Positions 6,442 to 15,512 of a stretch of 50,455 nt of DNA are shown here, piece by piece. Each line of letters starts with the position of its first letter. Position 1 is the first letter of the stretch. The DNA comes from JBBDSJ01 sp040905025 (GTDB lineage: Bacteria; Pseudomonadota; Gammaproteobacteria; Methylohalomonadales; Methylohalomonadaceae), in contig JBBDSJ010000029.1 of the NCBI GenBank assembly GCA_040905025.1, forward strand, positions 1 through 50,455, given 5' to 3'. Both the position numbers and the translations under genes were made by a program. The notes under the pieces were generated by a model. The model was not told the DNA's origin and did no database searches. It saw only the letters and a program-made list of their open reading frames with translations.

Positions 6442-8163
6442 TCATGTCGGCGTTTGCGTTTGTGGCTGTTGGCCGGGACGCGAGCGGGAAATGATCCGGC
6501 TCAGTACGATCACCGGCAAAATACCAACCAGAATAATCATCAGTGCCGACGGCGCGGCTTCCAGCAGGCGTTCATCGTTGGCGAGTTCGTAGGTGCGCAC
6601 CGCCAATGTATTGAAGTTGAACGGACGCAATAACAGTGTCGCCGGCAGTTCTTTCAGCACATCGACAAATACCAGCAATACCGCCGTTAACAAACTGCCG
6701 CGCAGCATCGGCATGTGAATGCGCTGGAGTATATGCAGACGGCCGCTGCCGAGTGTGCGGGCGGTTTCATCCATCGACGGCCGCACGCGGTCAAGACCGG
6801 CTTCGAGTGTATTCACACTCAGCGCCAGAAACCGGACCAGGTACGCAAATACCAGTACAAACAATGTCCCCGACAACAACAGCCCGCTGGAGACGCCGAA
6901 CTGTTCGCGCAACCAGCTATCCAGAGCATTATCAAACCAGGCAAACGGCAGTAATGCGCCGACCGCGATCACCGTACCGGGCACCGCATAGCCCATGCTG
7001 ACAACGCGCAGGCTGGCACGCGTGAGGACGTTGTCGTACAACCGCCGCACATAAACGAAGAACAACCCCAGTAGCAATGCCAGCACAGCCGCCAGTGCCG
7101 CGAGGCCGAGGCTGTTCAATGCCAGCCGGACAAAATCACCGGTCACCGTGATCTGCCAGGATTGCAACGTCCAGAACAGCAATACCCCGGCCGGTAATAC
7201 AAAACCGAATACCACCGGCAGTGCACACACCAGTAACGCCAGCGTTGCCGCAGCGCCGCGCAAACGCATCGGTTCGAGTGCTGCATAGCGTTCACTGGCA
7301 TGATAAAACCGTGCCTGCCGGCGCGAATAGCGTTCCAGCCCGAGCATGATCAGCACAAATACCAGCAACAAGGTGGCAAGCTGCGCGGCCGCGATACTGT
7401 CACCGAGCCCGAACCAGGTCCGGAAAATACCGGTGGTAAAAACGGACACACCGAAATATTGCACGGTACCGTAATCGGCGAGTGCTTCCATCAATGCCAG
7501 CGCCAGCCCGGCCACTATCGCCGGCCGCGCCAGTGGTAATGCGACCTGCAGGAACCGCCGCACCGGCCCCATGCCAAGTGTGCGCGATACATCCAGTACA
7601 CACAGCGACTGTTCAATGAACGCCGCGCGGGTCAACAGGTAAACATAGGGATAAAGCACCAGCGACAACATAACGATGGCGCCGCCGAGTGAACGAATGG
7701 ACGGGAACCAGTACTCGCCATAACTGAGTCCGAATACCTCACGCAGCATCGATTGCAGCGGGCCGCCGACATCAAGCAGGCCGGTATAAGTATAGGCAAT
7801 AATGTAAGCCGGCATGGCCAGCGGCAACAGCAACGCCCATTCGAGTATTCGGCTGCCCGGAAAACGGCACATGGTCACGAGCCAGGCCGGGATCAGTGCC
7901 AGCAATAATGCGCCGACACCAACCCCCAGCATGAGCGCGAGTGAATTGCCGATGTAGTCCGCCAGGACTGTATCGGCAAGATGCGCCCAGGTCTCCGGCC
8001 GCGGCCAGAACCAGCTCGCGGCGACTGCGAACACCGGCAACGCCAGGCACACTGTCAGCAGTATGAGTGGCAACGCCAGGCACGATTTCCGTGAATTACA
8101 TAGCCACAGGTGCCAGCGGTCATCAGACAATCGTGGTGACAGGGACTCGGCAGAAGCATTCAT
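6442..8163 (-). CDS. fbpB: Ferric iron ABC transporter permease (fused two-domain)
   Basis: 573 residues with about twelve transmembrane helices arranged as two binding-protein-dependent permease domains in one chain, as in FbpB/SfuB. Each half has the EAA-type coupling loop: DVSRTLGMGPVRRFLQVALP followed by LARPAIVAG in the first half, and DETARTLGSGRLHILQRIHM in the second. The start MNASAESLSP is the first ATG of the frame. It forms an operon with the ATPase gene. A Fur-box-like sequence lies about 300 bp upstream, in the divergent region shared with the TonB receptor. The matching periplasmic binding protein is not in this operon but 4.4 kb away. Confidence 0.88.
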   Translation of the reverse strand: MNASAESLSPRLSDDRWHLWLCNSRKSCLALPLILLTVCLALPVFAVAASWFWPRPETWAHLADTVLADYIGNSLALMLGVGVGALLLALIPAWLVTMCRFPGSRILEWALLLPLAMPAYIIAYTYTGLLDVGGPLQSMLREVFGLSYGEYWFPSIRSLGGAIVMLSLVLYPYVYLLTRAAFIEQSLCVLDVSRTLGMGPVRRFLQVALPLARPAIVAGLALALMEALADYGTVQYFGVSVFTTGIFRTWFGLGDSIAAAQLATLLLVFVLIMLGLERYSRRQARFYHASERYAALEPMRLRGAAATLALLVCALPVVFGFVLPAGVLLFWTLQSWQITVTGDFVRLALNSLGLAALAAVLALLLGLFFVYVRRLYDNVLTRASLRVVSMGYAVPGTVIAVGALLPFAWFDNALDSWLREQFGVSSGLLLSGTLFVLVFAYLVRFLALSVNTLEAGLDRVRPSMDETARTLGSGRLHILQRIHMPMLRGSLLTAVLLVFVDVLKELPATLLLRPFNFNTLAVRTYELANDERLLEAAPSALMIILVGILPVIVLSRIISRSRPGQQPQTQTPT

Positions 8164-8667
8164 TACTGATGATTAGGTATTAGATTATCGATTAAAAAGC
8201 GGCAGTATAATACTGGTTGAACAGCCCGCAAATGCGACTGAAGAAGCACTTCAGTCTTTCGCATGTCTGCACGGCGTTTACAACCGGCGACAAAATCATT
8301 GTGCCCAGAAGCCTGAAGTGATGTGCTTTTTTGACCGAGGGCATGACCCAAAACCGGTTAACTATTTTTCTCCTCACCACTGAAGCCATTGCAAAGCACG
8401 CATAAATTTACGTGGATATGAAATATATACACGCGCCCGGTTAAATTAAATCAGATTTTTATTGCGAACCATTATCATTCCGTCTATGATTCGCATAAAT
8501 TATAACTATTAAGCTCTTTAAAGGGCATGCCTTGCTTGTCTGTTGCTATTGGGATTATCGACCAACCGGTCGATGCCGTAGAGACCAGCACACTTGGGAC
8601 CATTTTAAATATCGCTGTGAATGCGTTAGTAACTGTTCACTTTCAATATTAGGGGAGAATTCCTGTC
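8164..8667. other. Divergent regulatory region between fbpB and the TonB receptor
   Basis: No convincing gene. It contains a hairpin at 8236-8256 (GACTGAAG-AAGCA-CTTCAGTC), a Fur-box-like site at 8461-8479 and the AT-rich stretch 8400-8520 likely to hold the receptor promoter. The leader of the receptor gene is long (about 190 nt past the Fur-like site). Confidence 0.5.
8461..8479. promoter_or_regulatory. Fur-box-like site between divergent iron-transport genes
   Basis: ATTGCGAACCATTATCATT. One half (ATTATCATT) is a perfect 9/9 match to the Fur half-site; the other half matches about 5/9. Position between fbpB and a siderophore receptor supports iron control of both. Confidence 0.6.
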
Positions 8668-11133
8668 ATGTACTTTCGAAACACCACTGAACCTGAATCG
8701 ATTCGCCCGGAGCAGACCCACCGGCAGCGGACCAACGAGCCTGCCGTTCGCCTGGCCAACGGTGCCGATCGGCAGTCCGCGCTGGTCGCAGCCGCACCCG
8801 GCAACACTATACCGTACCGGCGCCAGGCCATTGCGATGGCAGTGGCGGGCGTGTTGGGGATGACCCATGTGGCCGGCTATGCTGAGGATGGCTCTTTAGT
8901 TGAAAATCAGCCGTCGGTTGCCGGCCAAAGCAGCCCTGAGTCACTCAGTGCGATCGATGTCATCGAGCTGCGTGGCCGGCGTATGGATAGCCCGAAATAT
9001 ACGCGCGAACTACTCGATACTCCCCGCATCATCACCGTGTTGCCGAAAGATTTGCTGGAAGAACAAAACATCACCTCATTACGTGATGCGATGCGCAACA
9101 TTCCCGGCATCAGTCTGCAGGCCGGCGAAGGCAATCCGCCTGGTGGCGATCAGCTCAAGATCCGTGGCTTCAACGCGCGTGATGATTTGAATGTAAATGG
9201 CGTACGTGATCTTGGCAATTATTTCCGCGACCCATTCTTTGTTGAACAGATCGAGGTCGTCAAGGGACCCAATTCAGCTTACGGTGGCCGCGGCTCGGCG
9301 GGCGGCACGATCAACTTCGTGACCAAGAAACCGTTCCTGGAGGCATTTAACCGGCTCGAAGTCAGTGGCGGCACCGATGACTACAAGCGTGCCGCAATCG
9401 ATATCAACCGGCCCATCGATGACAACAGCGCGTTCCGTGTCAATTTGATGGGACACTCGGCCGATATCCCGGGCCGCGATGTCGTGAATGATGAACGCTG
9501 GGGAATCTATGGTGCCTATACCTGGGGCTTCCAGCGCGATACGCTGGTGACGGCGGATTGGCTGCACACCCGGCAGAACAACATCGAGGACAAGGGTTTG
9601 CCACTGGATCGCGAAGGGTTCACCGGTTCGAAGGCGGCGTGCGACAACCCGACCAATCCGCAGGCGGGCCGAGTCGGAAATCAACGCTGCGGCGATGGCT
9701 TTGCTACCGGCAAACTGCCTCCGGGTATCGACTTCAGCGACTTCTTCGGACATGTCGATGACTTTCAGCGTATTGATGTCAATATTCTTGGTCTCAATAT
9801 CGAACATGCGTTCACCAATAATTTTCAAATCAATAACAGTTTCCGCTACAGCCTGGTGGAAAATGACTCCATCACCTCATCGCCTAGAATCAAGGTACCC
9901 GCCGCTTTTCATGGTTCAGGAGATTTCAGTAATGCCCTGGTACAAGGTGATCTGAAACCCCGTGATCAGGAAGATGAGGGGTTCTTCAATCAAACTGATC
10001 TGGTCTTCAGTTTCGACACAGGCAGCCTGCGTCATGATCTGGTCACCGGCATGGAACTGGCCAGCATCTCGTTTGAAAACCGCCGGCGTCCCGACGTTAA
10101 AGGGCCGCAGACCAGCCTGCTGAACCCCCAACCACGGGTGCGGCCGGCAGCGCCATTTGCTACCGCCGCCGATCCGAACGAAAGCACCGTTCACCGGCTT
10201 GAAACGGACGAGATAGCCTTCTATCTGCTCGACACCATTCAGTTCACACCGCAATGGGAACTCACCGGTGGAGTGCGCTGGGATCGCGTCGAGGCCAAAG
10301 CCATTGAAGAGGGCCGGCCCGATGCCATATCCATCAGCCGTACAGACAGGGAGTGGAGCTATAACGCCGGTTTGGTCTATAAACCCATCCCGAATGCTTC
10401 GTTGTATGCGGCCTATGGCAGTGCCTTCGAAATTTCCGGCACCTTTGATCGTAACCAGATCCAGCTCGCCGGTGGTCCTGGCAGCCGGATCACTGATCCG
10501 AACCTGTTTAATGTCGATCCTGAACGCACTGAAGCGTATGAAATTGGTGCCAAATGGCGCGTACTGTCAGGGCTTGATCTGAATGCCGCATTGTTCCGTA
10601 CCGAGAAAACCGAAGCACGTTTGCCGGGACTCGGTGCTGATGACCCGTCGGTGCTGGATACCGAGCAACGCGTGGAAGGTTTTGAACTTCTGGCGGTTGG
10701 CGAGATTACACCTCGTTGGCGAGTTTTCTCGGGCTACACTTTTTTAAGCTCAGAGGTAACCAAGTCAACCGCGTTCCCGCAACTGGTAGGACAGGAACTG
10801 GGAGGCACGCCGAGACATTCGTTTAATGTCTTCAGCACCTACGATGTCACGCCCAAGTTGAATCTCGGCGTCGGTATCCAGTATACGGATGAGCAAACCA
10901 GCGCGCCGCAACCGGTAGTGAATCCGCCGCCACGGCGTAGTAATGTCAGCATTGATGATTACACTGTCGTTGACCTTTACAGCACCTATAAGTTGACTAA
11001 AAATGCACAAATCCGGTTCAATCTGTTTAATGTCTTTGATAAAGAATACATTTCTCAGTTAGCTGAGGGTGGTGCCCAGGGCATTCCCGGCAAGGCACGC
11101 CATTTCATTGCCACATTACGTTATGATTTTTGA
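8668..11133 (+). CDS. TonB-dependent catecholate siderophore receptor (Fiu/PiuA-like)
   Basis: An 821-residue outer-membrane gated channel that takes up ferric (catecholate-type) siderophores using TonB energy. The start is set by a GGGGAG site about 10 nt upstream. An unusual polar region of about 50 residues precedes the hydrophobic signal (RRQAIAMAVAGVLGMTHVAGYA). The plug domain follows: TPRIITVLPKDLLEEQN, LRDAMRNIPGISLQAGEGNP, LKIRGFNARDDLNVNGVRD, and VEQIEVVKGPNSAYGGRGSA. The beta-barrel ends with FNLFNVFDKEYIS and the C-terminal aromatic LRYDF needed for membrane insertion. The next gene encodes a PiuC/YbiX hydroxylase, the standard partner of Fiu/PiuA receptors. A strong terminator separates them. 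The exact siderophore is not shown by sequence. Confidence 0.92.
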   Translation: MYFRNTTEPESIRPEQTHRQRTNEPAVRLANGADRQSALVAAAPGNTIPYRRQAIAMAVAGVLGMTHVAGYAEDGSLVENQPSVAGQSSPESLSAIDVIELRGRRMDSPKYTRELLDTPRIITVLPKDLLEEQNITSLRDAMRNIPGISLQAGEGNPPGGDQLKIRGFNARDDLNVNGVRDLGNYFRDPFFVEQIEVVKGPNSAYGGRGSAGGTINFVTKKPFLEAFNRLEVSGGTDDYKRAAIDINRPIDDNSAFRVNLMGHSADIPGRDVVNDERWGIYGAYTWGFQRDTLVTADWLHTRQNNIEDKGLPLDREGFTGSKAACDNPTNPQAGRVGNQRCGDGFATGKLPPGIDFSDFFGHVDDFQRIDVNILGLNIEHAFTNNFQINNSFRYSLVENDSITSSPRIKVPAAFHGSGDFSNALVQGDLKPRDQEDEGFFNQTDLVFSFDTGSLRHDLVTGMELASISFENRRRPDVKGPQTSLLNPQPRVRPAAPFATAADPNESTVHRLETDEIAFYLLDTIQFTPQWELTGGVRWDRVEAKAIEEGRPDAISISRTDREWSYNAGLVYKPIPNASLYAAYGSAFEISGTFDRNQIQLAGGPGSRITDPNLFNVDPERTEAYEIGAKWRVLSGLDLNAALFRTEKTEARLPGLGADDPSVLDTEQRVEGFELLAVGEITPRWRVFSGYTFLSSEVTKSTAFPQLVGQELGGTPRHSFNVFSTYDVTPKLNLGVGIQYTDEQTSAPQPVVNPPPRRSNVSIDDYTVVDLYSTYKLTKNAQIRFNLFNVFDKEYISQLAEGGAQGIPGKARHFIATLRYDF

Positions 11134-11215
11134 CATCGTGTAATGTGACACTCATCCTAAAACGCCTGGCGGATAGCGCTAATTAATCCACGGTTGAGCC
11201 AGGTATTAAAACCAC

Positions 11216-11252
11216 AAAGAGAGTGGGGCATAATCCCCCACTCTCTTTTTTT
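11216..11252 (+). terminator. Rho-independent terminator after the TonB receptor
   Basis: The stem AAAGAGAGTGGGG / CCCCACTCTCTTT (11216-11228 with 11236-11248) is followed by a run of T to 11252. It lies only 16 bp before the hydroxylase gene, so that gene depends on its own promoter or partial read-through. Confidence 0.9.
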
Positions 11253-11268
11253 GCTCTAGAATAGCTTT

Positions 11269-11949
11269 ATGGTTATTACTATCGACACAATATTCACCGC
11301 TGCGGAATTGCAGACAGTCAGGCAGAAACTTCAGAAAGCGCAATGGGCGCAGGGCATCAGCGCCGGTACGCAGGCAAAACTCGCCAAGAACAACCAGCAA
11401 CTTCCCGAAGACTCGCCATTACTACCCGAGCTGCGCACGCTGGTAATGCGGGCCTTGAACCGCAGTACACTGCTCATTTCAGCGGCATTGCCTTACAAAA
11501 TCCTGCCACCGAATTTCAACCGTTATTCCGGCGACTCCAATTACTATGGCGCACACACTGACAGCACACTCAGGCCGCTGCCGGATGGCAGCTATTTACG
11601 CACTGACATTTCGGCCACACTGTTTATTACCGACCCTGACGATTACCAGGGTGGCGAACTGTCAATTGAAGATACCTATGGCAAACATCTGATTAAACTG
11701 CCGGCTGGCAGTATGGTCATCTATCCTTCAGGTTCCATTCATCAGGTCACCCCGGTCACTTCTGGCGAGCGTCTGGCTTGTTATATGTTTATGCAAAGTC
11801 TGGTCAAGGATACAGAAAGCCGCCGCCACCTGTATGAAATGGACATGGCGCTCATAGCGCTGCGCAAGAGATATGGAGAAGACGATATCGAACTGATACG
11901 TCTGACGGGACTTTATAACAATCTGGTTCGGCGCTGGTCGGAGTGTTGA
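11269..11949 (+). CDS. piuC: PKHD-type Fe(II)/2-oxoglutarate-dependent hydroxylase (PiuC/YbiX)
   Basis: A 226-residue cytoplasmic dioxygenase of the prolyl-4-hydroxylase superfamily, typically found with Fiu/PiuA siderophore receptors. The iron ligands are His96 and Asp98 (YGAHTDS) and His158 (SGSIHQVTPV); Arg168 (SGERLACYMF) binds 2-oxoglutarate. The positions equal those of E. coli YbiX. NYYGAHTDSTLRPLPDGSYL is a conserved stretch of the family. It starts 16 bp past the terminator of the receptor gene. Its physiological substrate is not established for the family. Confidence 0.93.
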   Translation: MVITIDTIFTAAELQTVRQKLQKAQWAQGISAGTQAKLAKNNQQLPEDSPLLPELRTLVMRALNRSTLLISAALPYKILPPNFNRYSGDSNYYGAHTDSTLRPLPDGSYLRTDISATLFITDPDDYQGGELSIEDTYGKHLIKLPAGSMVIYPSGSIHQVTPVTSGERLACYMFMQSLVKDTESRRHLYEMDMALIALRKRYGEDDIELIRLTGLYNNLVRRWSEC

Positions 11950-11992
11950 TCAAGACTGGTTCGATAGCGCTATTGCAGCGTCGGTGGCCTGT

Positions 11993-12472
11993 TTATTGCT
12001 GCTGCATACTATCCGACAACTGTTGCATCCAGCGCGTGACCATATAACGCTCGTGCGCGTAAGGATCACCTGAAGTCGCTCTTGCTGCGGCAGACGGGCG
12101 TGATTGTTGCACAACAGTTTCAGTACCCTCGAACCATTGGGATTGCTGCGGATCGTAGATACGGTAATCCAGTGTCATACTCGCCGACTGATCCTCGCGG
12201 ATGAAACGCACGCTACCAAAACCAGGCGGCTGCCAGGGCTCCTGGCGTGATACCCGCTGAAAATCATGAATCAGTATTTCCAACCGGGCGGCGGCAGGAT
12301 GCAGGCGTGACAGCTCTCGCTGAAAGTGACGCCGCATGGCCTGTTGAAACAAGCTGGCTTCCCGATCTGATGCCTTGACCCCGGCAGACCACTGAATATC
12401 AATGTAATCCGCTGCAACCGGCGCTGGCATGCATAAAATCAGTGCCCACAACAAGCTGGCAGTCTTGTGCAT
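11993..12472 (-). CDS. Secreted DUF3016-like protein
   Basis: 159 residues from the preferred start MHKTASLLWALILCMPAPVA, which has an AAGGAG site 8 nt upstream; a start 30 nt further up lacks one. A signal peptide ends near AAD. The mature part has the layout of DUF3016 proteins: an opening IDIQWS strand, a central ARLEILIHDFQRV, then SVRFIREDQSASMTLDYRIY and a C-terminal tail with QSRPSAAARA. Function is unknown in the family. It lies 131 bp after the ferric-binding protein gene on the same strand. Confidence 0.65.
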   Translation of the reverse strand: MHKTASLLWALILCMPAPVAADYIDIQWSAGVKASDREASLFQQAMRRHFQRELSRLHPAAARLEILIHDFQRVSRQEPWQPPGFGSVRFIREDQSASMTLDYRIYDPQQSQWFEGTETVVQQSRPSAAARATSGDPYAHERYMVTRWMQQLSDSMQQQ

Positions 12473-12603
12473 AATATAGCTCCTTCTGCAAAAAGTTGTC
12501 ACACTGGGTTAAGTATAGGCCGTGCACCTGGCTGGCGCTATCAACATAGTAGACGCGGTTGTAGGAAATTGCATCGTCTACCAACCCCATACTAACTAAC
12601 GCC

Positions 12604-13617
12604 CTAACGCCAGCCAGCACGATCCATGATGCGCACGGCCTCGGCATTGTTGTCGCCGAGTGTACTCAGATTCAGATCATCGGCCTTGAACTCACCCCAT
12701 TGTTCCAGCAGGTTACTGACGGAGATACCGGGCTTGACCGGATACTCATGATTCTGATCGGCATACCAGCGCTGGGCTTCATCGCTGAGCATGAACTCAA
12801 GCAACTGTATAGCTTCGGCCTTGTTCTTCGCCGCTTTGGTCACACCGGCGCCGCTGATGTTCACATGCGCGCCGCGGCGGTTCTGGTTCGGCCAGAACAC
12901 ACCCACTGTCATTGCCGCATTCACTTCATTTTGTTTCGGTGATGCAAGCATACCGGCAATGTAATAGGTATTCACCACGGCCAGATCACACTGACCGGCG
13001 GCGACCGCGCTGATCTGATCGCGATCACCACCCTGTGGCGAACGGGCAAAGTTCTTCACCAGACCGTCGGCCCAGTCCTGCGTAGCTTCAACACCGTTAT
13101 GTGCAATCAGACTTGCAACCAGTGATTGATTGTAGACATTCGAGGATGAACGAATACAAACACGGCCACGCCAGTTTTCATCAGCCAGCGCCTCGTAGGT
13201 GCTGAGTTCGTCGGCCGATACGCGTTCACGTGCATAGGCAATCACGCGGGCGCGCAATGACAGACCAAACCAGAAACCTTCCGGATCGCGGTATGCTGAC
13301 GGTATCTGTTCATGCAGCACACCGGACTCGACAGCTTGCAGCAAGCCGCGCGTTTCGGCCTGATGCAAACGGCCAACATCGGTGGTAATCAACAAATCCG
13401 CCGGTGAGTTACGTCCCTCAAGTTCGAGACGCTTCAATAACGCATCGGCCTCACCAGTCACAAGATTGACCTTGATGTCGGTCTGCTCCGTAAACTGATC
13501 GAGCAAGGGTTTAATAAGTGATTCAATCCGCGCTGAATAGACATTGATTTCGGCTGCCGCTGATGGACCAGCCAACGTCAGACACAACACCAGAACGAAC
13601 AATCGTTGCAACTTCAT
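12604..13617 (-). CDS. fbpA: Ferric iron ABC transporter substrate-binding protein
   Basis: A periplasmic iron-binding protein of the FbpA/FutA type, about 337 residues from MKLQRLFVLVLCLTLAGPSA, a good signal peptide; an in-frame ATG 18 nt upstream (13635) is also possible. The mature protein opens EINVYSARIESLIKPLLDQF. The adjacent tyrosines in VVNTYYIAGM (about residues 218-219 of this start) match the Tyr-Tyr iron ligands of FbpA/FutA, and LKRLELEGRNSPADLLITTD is a family stretch. It should deliver Fe3+ to the FbpB/FbpC transporter encoded at 5.4-8.2 kb, although the genes are separated by the receptor/hydroxylase pair. No clear Fur box was found directly upstream. Confidence 0.92.
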   Translation of the reverse strand: MKLQRLFVLVLCLTLAGPSAAAEINVYSARIESLIKPLLDQFTEQTDIKVNLVTGEADALLKRLELEGRNSPADLLITTDVGRLHQAETRGLLQAVESGVLHEQIPSAYRDPEGFWFGLSLRARVIAYARERVSADELSTYEALADENWRGRVCIRSSSNVYNQSLVASLIAHNGVEATQDWADGLVKNFARSPQGGDRDQISAVAAGQCDLAVVNTYYIAGMLASPKQNEVNAAMTVGVFWPNQNRRGAHVNISGAGVTKAAKNKAEAIQLLEFMLSDEAQRWYADQNHEYPVKPGISVSNLLEQWGEFKADDLNLSTLGDNNAEAVRIMDRAGWR

Positions 13618-13809
13618 ATCCTTAACCATCCTCATTTCGTTGTCATGATCAGATTTCCACCATTGGATCCGGGGCCGACCAAACCCGTCTCAAGTTAATT
13701 AGACGCTAATTGGAATTGTAAAATCGAGTCTGAAAGCAGACTGAGGCTGGCTTGTGCTGTTGATTTTGTAACCAGCAGGACGTGTACAACACCCAACCAC
13801 GGCTACAAT

Positions 13810-14037
13810 TCAGGCGGTTAAACTTTGCGGCTCAGGGGAGAACAACAACGGTGTATTGGTAACTGATTGGGTCTGGCAAAGCGCCCGATCGAGACAGGCT
13901 TCGACACAGTCCCTGCAGCTACCACATTGGCTGGACACTGCGAGTTGTTCGCGCAGTGCCGTGGCGCTGGTGGCCCCGGCCGCAATGGCTTCGTCGATGT
14001 CGCGTTCGGTGACGGCATTACAAATACAAACGATCAT
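13810..14037 (-). CDS. bfd: Bacterioferritin-associated ferredoxin
   Basis: A 75-residue [2Fe-2S] protein that docks on bacterioferritin and reduces its ferric core to release iron. The four cluster ligands are Cys4 and Cys6 (VCICN) and Cys38 and Cys41 (QCGSC), spaced as in E. coli Bfd; extra cysteines lie at 44 and 48. It is encoded 218 bp after bfr on the same strand, with a terminator between, so it likely has its own iron-starvation promoter (weak Fur-like site at 14112-14130). Confidence 0.95.
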   Translation of the reverse strand: MIVCICNAVTERDIDEAIAAGATSATALREQLAVSSQCGSCRDCVEACLDRALCQTQSVTNTPLLFSPEPQSLTA

Positions 14038-14111
14038 GTTTATGCAGACTTACCTAGTAAAGATTAATGTGTACAGCCCGATATGTGACTGTTGATATGA
14101 ATACTAGTACT

Positions 14112-14130
14112 AATGAGAAACGTTTGCAAC
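14112..14130. promoter_or_regulatory. Weak Fur-box-like site upstream of bfd
   Basis: AATGAGAAACGTTTGCAAC. The left half matches the Fur half-site AATGATAAT at 7/9, the right half only 4/9. Bfd genes are usually Fur-repressed, so the position is sensible but the match is poor. Confidence 0.35.
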
Positions 14131-14140
14131 TAAAAATCAA

Positions 14141-14175
14141 GAAAAAAGACTGGCCCGGATTATCGAGCCAATCTT
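14141..14175 (-). terminator. Rho-independent terminator of bfr
   Basis: Read on the minus strand, AAGATTGGCTCG pairs with CGGGCCAGTCTT around the loop ATAATC, followed by a T-run (complement of 14142-14147). It lies about 80 nt past the bfr stop and separates bfr from bfd. Confidence 0.85.
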
Positions 14176-14255
14176 CATTTAAATCAGTTATTTAAGCTGT
14201 TTTTACTCTACCCGGCTGCAGACCGCCACGATATCAGCACCCGAAAAAGTCATGT

Positions 14256-14720
14256 TTACATCTTCGACTGCAGGTAATTTTCCAGGCCGACACGGTTAAT
14301 CAGGTCCAGTTGGGTCTCGAGCCAGTCGACATGCTCTTCCTCACCGTCGAGGATTTCCTCGAACAGTTCACGGCTGATGTAATCCTTGACCGATTCACAA
14401 TAGTTGATGGATTCGCGCAGTAATGGAATCGCTTCATGCTCCAGCTTCAAATCCAGCTCGATCATCTCCTTCGGGTTTTCGCCGATCTTGAGTTTACCGA
14501 TATCCTGCAGGTTCGGCAGGCCGTCGAGAAACAGAATGCGCTCCACCAGCTTGTCGGCGTGCTTCATTTCATCGATGGACTCGTGATACTCGTGTTCACC
14601 GAGTTCTTTCAGGCCCCAGTTCTTGTACATGCGCGCATGCAGAAAATACTGGTTGATCGCCGTCAATTCATTGGTCAGCGATTTGTTTAGATAGTCGATT
14701 ACTTTTTTGTCGCCTTGCAT
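14256..14720 (-). CDS. bfr: Bacterioferritin
   Basis: A 154-residue haem-containing ferritin forming a 24-subunit iron-storage shell in the cytoplasm. All key residues are at the standard positions: ferroxidase ligands Glu18, Glu51, His54, Glu94, Glu127 and His130, and the haem ligand Met52 (IDEMKHAD). The start MQGDKKVIDYLNKSLTNELT is typical. A strong Fur-box-like site lies in the divergent region with lemA. Because Bfr stores iron, direct repression by Fur would be unusual, so the site may act positively on bfr or mark a small RNA; this is inference. A terminator follows the gene. Confidence 0.97.
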   Translation of the reverse strand: MQGDKKVIDYLNKSLTNELTAINQYFLHARMYKNWGLKELGEHEYHESIDEMKHADKLVERILFLDGLPNLQDIGKLKIGENPKEMIELDLKLEHEAIPLLRESINYCESVKDYISRELFEEILDGEEEHVDWLETQLDLINRVGLENYLQSKM

Positions 14721-14804
14721 GATTATTGCTCCGTTCAGGCACTAAATATTACCGTTATCATAGGCGTCGGACACCGGACATGCAAACTTAAGTATCTGAT
14801 TTAT

Positions 14805-14823
14805 CTTGATAATTATTCTCATT
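14805..14823. promoter_or_regulatory. Fur box between bfr and lemA
   Basis: CTTGATAATTATTCTCATT matches the 9-1-9 Fur motif at 7/9 and 8/9 in its halves. It is about 85 bp upstream of bfr and about 90 bp upstream of lemA. Confidence 0.7.
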
Positions 14824-14911
14824 ACTATTACAAATCAAGCGCTGACTGTACGCGCTTGCGAAACGCTGATTTAATTGCGCCTACAAAACAACAAGTTTGG
14901 GGGAAATTACG

Positions 14912-15484
14912 ATGGCATGGGGCAATCTCATGGTATTGGGCGTACTGGTCATTGTCGCGGTGTATGGCATCGTGTTGTACAACCATCTGGTCACTCTCAA
15001 ACATAATGTTGATCAGGCCTGGTCGAACATTGACGTGTTGCTGAAGCAGCGTCATGACGAACTGCCGAAGCTGGTCGAGACCTGTAAGCAATACATGCAG
15101 TACGAGCAGGAAACGCTGGAAAAAGTCATGCAGGCGCGGGCCCAGGTCTCCGCTGCGCGTGAACGCGGCGATGTCGGCGCCCTCGGCGGTGCCGAAACCC
15201 AGTTACGGCTGGGACTGGGTAATCTGTTTGCCGTCGCCGAGGATTATCCCGATCTGAAGGCCAACGAAACCTTCAAGCATTTGCAGGGCCGCATCAGCGG
15301 ACTCGAAAATGCGATTGCGGATCGGCGCGAGTTCTACAATGAATCCGTGAACCGCAACAATATCCGGATCGAACAATTCCCCGATGTCATCCTCGCCCGC
15401 ATGTTCAATTTCACTGCCAAAACATTGCTGGTATTCAGTGCTGAAGAAACCCGGGATGTCGACATGAAGGCGCTGTTCAGCTAG
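14912..15484 (+). CDS. lemA: LemA family protein
   Basis: 190 residues from ATG 14912, chosen for the GGGGGAAA ribosome site 8 nt upstream; an ATG 15 nt earlier falls inside that site. One N-terminal transmembrane helix (LMVLGVLVIVAVYGIVLYNH) is followed by the alpha-helical LemA domain with the family landmarks VDQAWSNIDVLLKQRHDELP, LVETCKQYMQYEQETLEKVM, EDYPDLKANETFKHLQGRIS and ENAIADRREFYNESVNRNNI. Function of LemA proteins is not settled. It is followed after 28 bp by a GIDE-domain membrane protein, a common pairing. Confidence 0.93.
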   Translation: MAWGNLMVLGVLVIVAVYGIVLYNHLVTLKHNVDQAWSNIDVLLKQRHDELPKLVETCKQYMQYEQETLEKVMQARAQVSAARERGDVGALGGAETQLRLGLGNLFAVAEDYPDLKANETFKHLQGRISGLENAIADRREFYNESVNRNNIRIEQFPDVILARMFNFTAKTLLVFSAEETRDVDMKALFS

Positions 15485-15512
15485 CGACCGGCTGCAACCG
15501 CTAGCGCTCGCC

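Noticed and set aside
8192..8389. 65-codon minus-strand frame upstream of fbpB
   Set aside because: No ribosome site of note, no family match, and it covers a hairpin and the probable regulatory region.
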